64,000 nucleotides of DNA from Gandjariella thermophila (lineage in GTDB: Bacteria > Actinomycetota > Actinomycetes > Mycobacteriales > Pseudonocardiaceae): contig NZ_BJFL01000012.1 of NCBI RefSeq assembly GCF_005405885.1, forward strand, positions 1 to 64,000, given 5' to 3'. This document shows, piece after piece, positions 61,325 to 64,000 of this stretch. A program made the position numbers and the translations under genes. The stretch's first letter is position 1, and every line of letters begins with the position of its first letter. The notes under the pieces were generated by a model. That model searched no databases and had not been told where the DNA came from. It worked only from the letters and a program-made list of their open reading frames with translations.

Positions 61325-63130
61325 GTGATGGGGCAGAGCGCGTGGGCACTCGGCGGCATCGTGATCGTCGCGATGCTCACCTTCTACCTGGGCTGGTACA
61401 GCTCCCGGAAGGCGATCACCACGCCCGACTTCCTGGTCGCCAGGCGCACCGTGCGGGCCAACCAGAACGCGGCCGCGATCTCCGGCGAGTACCTGTCCGC
61501 GGCCTCGTTCCTGTCCGTTGCCGGCCTGGTGCTCAAGGACGGCGCGGACGCGCTGTGGTACCCGATCGGCTTCACCGCCGGCTACCTCGCCCTGCTGCTG
61601 TTCGTCGCCGCGCCGCTGCGCCGCTCCGGCGCGTACACCCTGCCGGACTTCGCCGAGGCCCGGCTCGGCTCGACCGCGCTGCGCCGGCTGTCCACCGGGT
61701 TCGTGGTGATCATCGGGCTGATGTACCTGGTGCCGCAGTTCCAGGGGGCGGGGCTCACGCTGAACGCGGTCAGTTCGGTGCCGGCCTGGGTGGGCGCGGT
61801 GGTGGTCGCCGCGGTGGTCATGGTCAACGTGCTCGGCGGCGGCATGCGGGCGATCACCGTGGTGCAGGCGTTCCAGTACTGGGTCAAGCTGTTCGCCATC
61901 GCGCTGCCGGCGTTCGTGCTGTTCGCCGTGTTCTTCACCGATCAGCCGGCGAAGGCACGCCCGCTGTCCGCCGCGGCGCCACCGAGCTTCACCCATGCCA
62001 CCGAGGTCACCGTGCGCTCCCCGGTGCGGCTGCGGGTGGCGGAGCCGGTGCGGCTGTCGGCCACCGGCGCGGTGGACGGCGCTCCGGCGAACGGGCCGGT
62101 GTACTGGGGGCGTGGGCTGCACGACGTGGACCGCGGCACCACGCTGCGGTTCCCGGCCGGCGCCTCCGCGCCGGTGGTGGACGGCAACCCGCCGACCAAC
62201 GCGCTCTGGCTGCACCCGGAGGCGGGCGGGGCCCGCTCGCTGTTCGCCACCTACTCGCTGATCTTCGCCACGTTTCTGGGCACCATGGGCCTGCCGCATG
62301 TACTGGTGCGCTTCTACACCAACCCGGACGGCCGGGCGGCCCGGCGGACCACGCTGCACGTCCTGTGGCTGTTGGCCCTGTTCTACGCGTTCCCGACCGT
62401 GCTGGGCGCGCTGTCCCGGTTGTACCTGCCGCAGTTACTGGTCACCGGGCAGACCGACGCGGCGGTGCTGCTGCTACCCAACACCATGCTGCCCAACGTG
62501 GTGGGCCGGCTGCTCGGCGCGATCGTCGCCGCGGGTGCGTTCGCCGCGTTCCTGTCCACCTCGTCCGGTCTGGTGGTCAGCCTGGCCGGGGTGCTGTCCA
62601 CCGACGTGCTACCCGGCCGGGTCCGCGACTTCCGGGTGGCCACGCTGATCGCCGGATCGGCGGCGCTGCTGCTGGCCGTCCCGATGACCTCGATCGACAT
62701 CTCCCGGTCGGTCAGCCTCGCCTTCGCGGTGGCGGCGTCGACGTTCTGCCCGCTGCTGGTGCTCGGCATCTGGTGGCGGGGGCTGACCGCGGCCGGGGCG
62801 GCGGCCGGCATGGTGGTGGGCGGCGGCCTGGCGGTGGCCGCGGCGGTGGTCACCAGTGTCAGCTCGCTGACCGGTGGCTGGGCCAGCCCGCTGCTGTACG
62901 AGCCGGCGCTGGTCAGCGTGCCGGTCGCGTTCCTGACCATGGTGGCCGTCAGCAAGGCGACCAGCCGGCGGCTGCCGCCGGACGTCGGCCGGATCGTGCT
63001 CCGGCTGCACGCGCCGGACCGGCTGGGCTTCGTCAAGGACCGGGACGTGGCCAGGTTCGGCTCCCCGGCCGACGGCCGGGCGGCCACCGACGGCCGGCAC
63101 CGGCTGCTCCGCGACCGATCCCACCGGTGA
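61325..63130 (+). CDS. sodium:solute symporter (acetate/monocarboxylate type)
   Basis: 601 residues (GTG 61325, or ATG 61328). About 13 helices. Diagnostic blocks are FYLGWYSSRKAITTPDFLVA, NAAAISGEYLSAASFLSVAG, GAYTLPDFAEARLGS, FATFLGTMGLPHVLVRFYTN and AFAAFLSTSSGLVVSLAGVL, as in ActP/MctC. An ~85-residue extracellular loop (about 215-300) is inserted after helix 6. It would import acetate, lactate, pyruvate or similar acids with sodium or protons. It is downstream of a LytTR regulator and 4 kb from lutABC, which would consume lactate. Confidence 0.92.
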   Translation: MMGQSAWALGGIVIVAMLTFYLGWYSSRKAITTPDFLVARRTVRANQNAAAISGEYLSAASFLSVAGLVLKDGADALWYPIGFTAGYLALLLFVAAPLRRSGAYTLPDFAEARLGSTALRRLSTGFVVIIGLMYLVPQFQGAGLTLNAVSSVPAWVGAVVVAAVVMVNVLGGGMRAITVVQAFQYWVKLFAIALPAFVLFAVFFTDQPAKARPLSAAAPPSFTHATEVTVRSPVRLRVAEPVRLSATGAVDGAPANGPVYWGRGLHDVDRGTTLRFPAGASAPVVDGNPPTNALWLHPEAGGARSLFATYSLIFATFLGTMGLPHVLVRFYTNPDGRAARRTTLHVLWLLALFYAFPTVLGALSRLYLPQLLVTGQTDAAVLLLPNTMLPNVVGRLLGAIVAAGAFAAFLSTSSGLVVSLAGVLSTDVLPGRVRDFRVATLIAGSAALLLAVPMTSIDISRSVSLAFAVAASTFCPLLVLGIWWRGLTAAGAAAGMVVGGGLAVAAAVVTSVSSLTGGWASPLLYEPALVSVPVAFLTMVAVSKATSRRLPPDVGRIVLRLHAPDRLGFVKDRDVARFGSPADGRAATDGRHRLLRDRSHR

Positions 63131-63180
63131 CCCGGGTTCACCTTGCTCCCACGGCTGGACGTGGCAGCATCGGGACCGTG

Positions 63181-63513
63181 ATGCCGCTGAACGTGCCCAC
63201 CGTGACCGCCTCCGAGGTGCCTGAGGACGCGGTGCTACTTGACGTCCGCGAACCCGACGAGTGGACCGCCGGCCATGCGCCGCGCGCCGTGCACATCCCG
63301 CTCGGTGAGCTGGCCGGGCGGCTGGGCGAGGTGCCGGAGGAGGGGCAGGTGTACGTGATCTGCCGCAGCGGTGGCCGGTCCGCCCGGGCCGCCGCCTACC
63401 TCAACCAGAACGGCTGGGAAGCGGTGAACGTGGACGGCGGGATGAAGTCTTGGGCGGCCGCCGGTCGTCCCATGGTCAGCGAGGACCCCGGCGGTCAGCC
63501 GGAGGTGCTCTGA
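63181..63513 (+). CDS. rhodanese-like sulfurtransferase domain protein
   Basis: 110 residues. Single rhodanese domain: VLLDVREPDEWTAGHAPRAV, then VYVICRSGGRSARAAAYLNQNG with the active cysteine (about 61) in a CRSGGRS loop, and VNVDGGMKSWAAAG. It would carry a persulfide sulfur. Alone, without a thiamine, molybdopterin or tRNA-thiolation partner, its acceptor is unknown. A full copy of the dispersed repeat begins at its stop. Confidence 0.92.
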   Translation: MPLNVPTVTASEVPEDAVLLDVREPDEWTAGHAPRAVHIPLGELAGRLGEVPEEGQVYVICRSGGRSARAAAYLNQNGWEAVNVDGGMKSWAAAGRPMVSEDPGGQPEVL

Positions 63514-63684
63514 CGGACTCTTCGGAGGCGGACGGACCCGCGATGACGACTATGGGAACGCGCCGGGGTGAAGTCCCCGCCACCGCGGTGGCGGGGCGCC
63601 TCTCCTGGCCGAACCGGCGGCTGCCGGGCCATCGCAGCGCCCGGACAACGCGGTCGCGGCGCGCGTTCCGGAACGGGAACTGAC
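63511..63684 (+). repeat. dispersed repeat, full copy with 22-base palindrome
   Basis: Starts at the TGA stop of the rhodanese gene. It shares GCGATGACGA-TATGGGAACG, CGCGGTCGCGGCGCGCGTTC and the terminal ACTGAC with the copy at 58846. The central palindrome has arms CCCCGCCACCG / CGGTGGCGGGG (63575-63596), longer than and different from that in the other copy but still perfectly paired. It ends one base before the next gene's start. Confidence 0.8.
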
Positions 63685-63685
63685 G

Positions 63686-64000
63686 GTGACGTATCCGGGT
63701 GGGCCGATGCGGGTGGACTGGGTGGCGACCCCGCCGCCCGGTGCCCAGCCGCCCCGGTTCGCCCCGCGCCGGCTGCCCTACACCGGGCCACCCTCCTACC
63801 CGGCCACGCCGCGATGGGGATTCCCGCTGCTGGTGTGGCGGTGGCCGACGGCGTTGCCGCCGGTGCCCGGGTCGTCCGCCTCGGTGTCGCCGGTGGACCG
63901 GGCCAGGGCCACCGGTGCGGCCGCGGTCCAGGCGCTCTGGATCACCGCGGCACTCTGCCTGACCGCCGCCTGCGGTGAGGGCTGGCGGTACACGCTGCTG
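63686..64000 (+). CDS. DUF4328-type membrane protein (partial, runs off the window)
   Basis: At least 105 residues from a GTG at 63686. It begins with a proline-rich stretch (WVATPPPGAQPPRFAPRRLP, YTGPPSYPATPRWGFPLLVW), then VDRARATGAAAVQALWITAALCL starts the first membrane helix. This is the layout of actinobacterial DUF4328 proteins, which have four to six helices and an unknown function. The ending is outside the window. Confidence 0.65.
   Translation, partial: MTYPGGPMRVDWVATPPPGAQPPRFAPRRLPYTGPPSYPATPRWGFPLLVWRWPTALPPVPGSSASVSPVDRARATGAAAVQALWITAALCLTAACGEGWRYTLL

Overview
The window is high-GC DNA with the gene content of a filamentous actinomycete, most likely a member of the Pseudonocardiaceae (Amycolatopsis or Saccharopolyspora type). 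Pointers are the HTH/DUF397 pair, ycnI-copC-copD, CsoR-CopA, lutABC, sigma factors fused to a zinc finger and membrane anchor, many GTG starts, GTGA start/stop overlaps, and many genes whose -10 box sits directly before the start codon. It looks chromosomal. One tRNA-Gly(GCC) is present; there is no phage, CRISPR array or intact insertion sequence.

Layout. 1-400: tail of a possible transposase abutting a truncated folE. 437-3324: FAD-dependent reductase, an isolated 38-residue Gly/Phe/Arg peptide gene with its own promoter, ribosome site and terminator (2041-2157, minus), and a DoxX protein. 3325-4960: a stretch of gene relics. 4962-7660: copA-csoR with a CsoR operator. 8265-13035: small metabolic genes (NAD(P)-binding protein, sugar-lactone oxidase divergent from a PLP amino acid deaminase/aldolase, TetR regulator). 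13520-17180: two small hypotheticals, an XRE/TPR regulator, a phosphotransferase. 17259-20313: copD-copC-ycnI plus a membrane protein. 20509-25394: DUF6474 protein, RecB-like/RNase H nuclease, isonitrile-synthase-family protein, SDR. 25570-30838: GH5 glycosidase, UDP-glucose dehydrogenase, gamma-glutamyltransferase. 31508-36200: Scr1-type HTH/DUF397 pair, flavin-binding protein, secreted lyase-like protein, two-component system. 36296-38320: multicopper oxidase with a membrane domain. 39072-47128: cell-surface glycan block (acyltransferase, triple-domain glycosyltransferase/methyltransferase, two related membrane-anchored proteins). 47277-49621: MsrA, secreted phosphatase, tRNA-Gly. 49876-53188: tandem membrane-anchored ECF sigma factors. 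53375-57465: membrane protein, Fpg/Nei glycosylase, lutABC. 57589-63130: LytS-type kinase, S49 peptidase, LytTR regulator, small membrane protein and acetate-type symporter. 63181-64000: rhodanese and the start of a DUF4328 protein.

Themes. Copper handling recurs (copA/csoR, ycnI/copC/copD, multicopper oxidase). Organic acid use is suggested by lutABC next to a kinase/regulator/symporter set. A dispersed repeat family, flush with stop codons in four of five sites and carrying a palindrome that changes with its partner arm, links distant intergenic regions. The two least explained objects are that repeat family and the 38-residue peptide gene.
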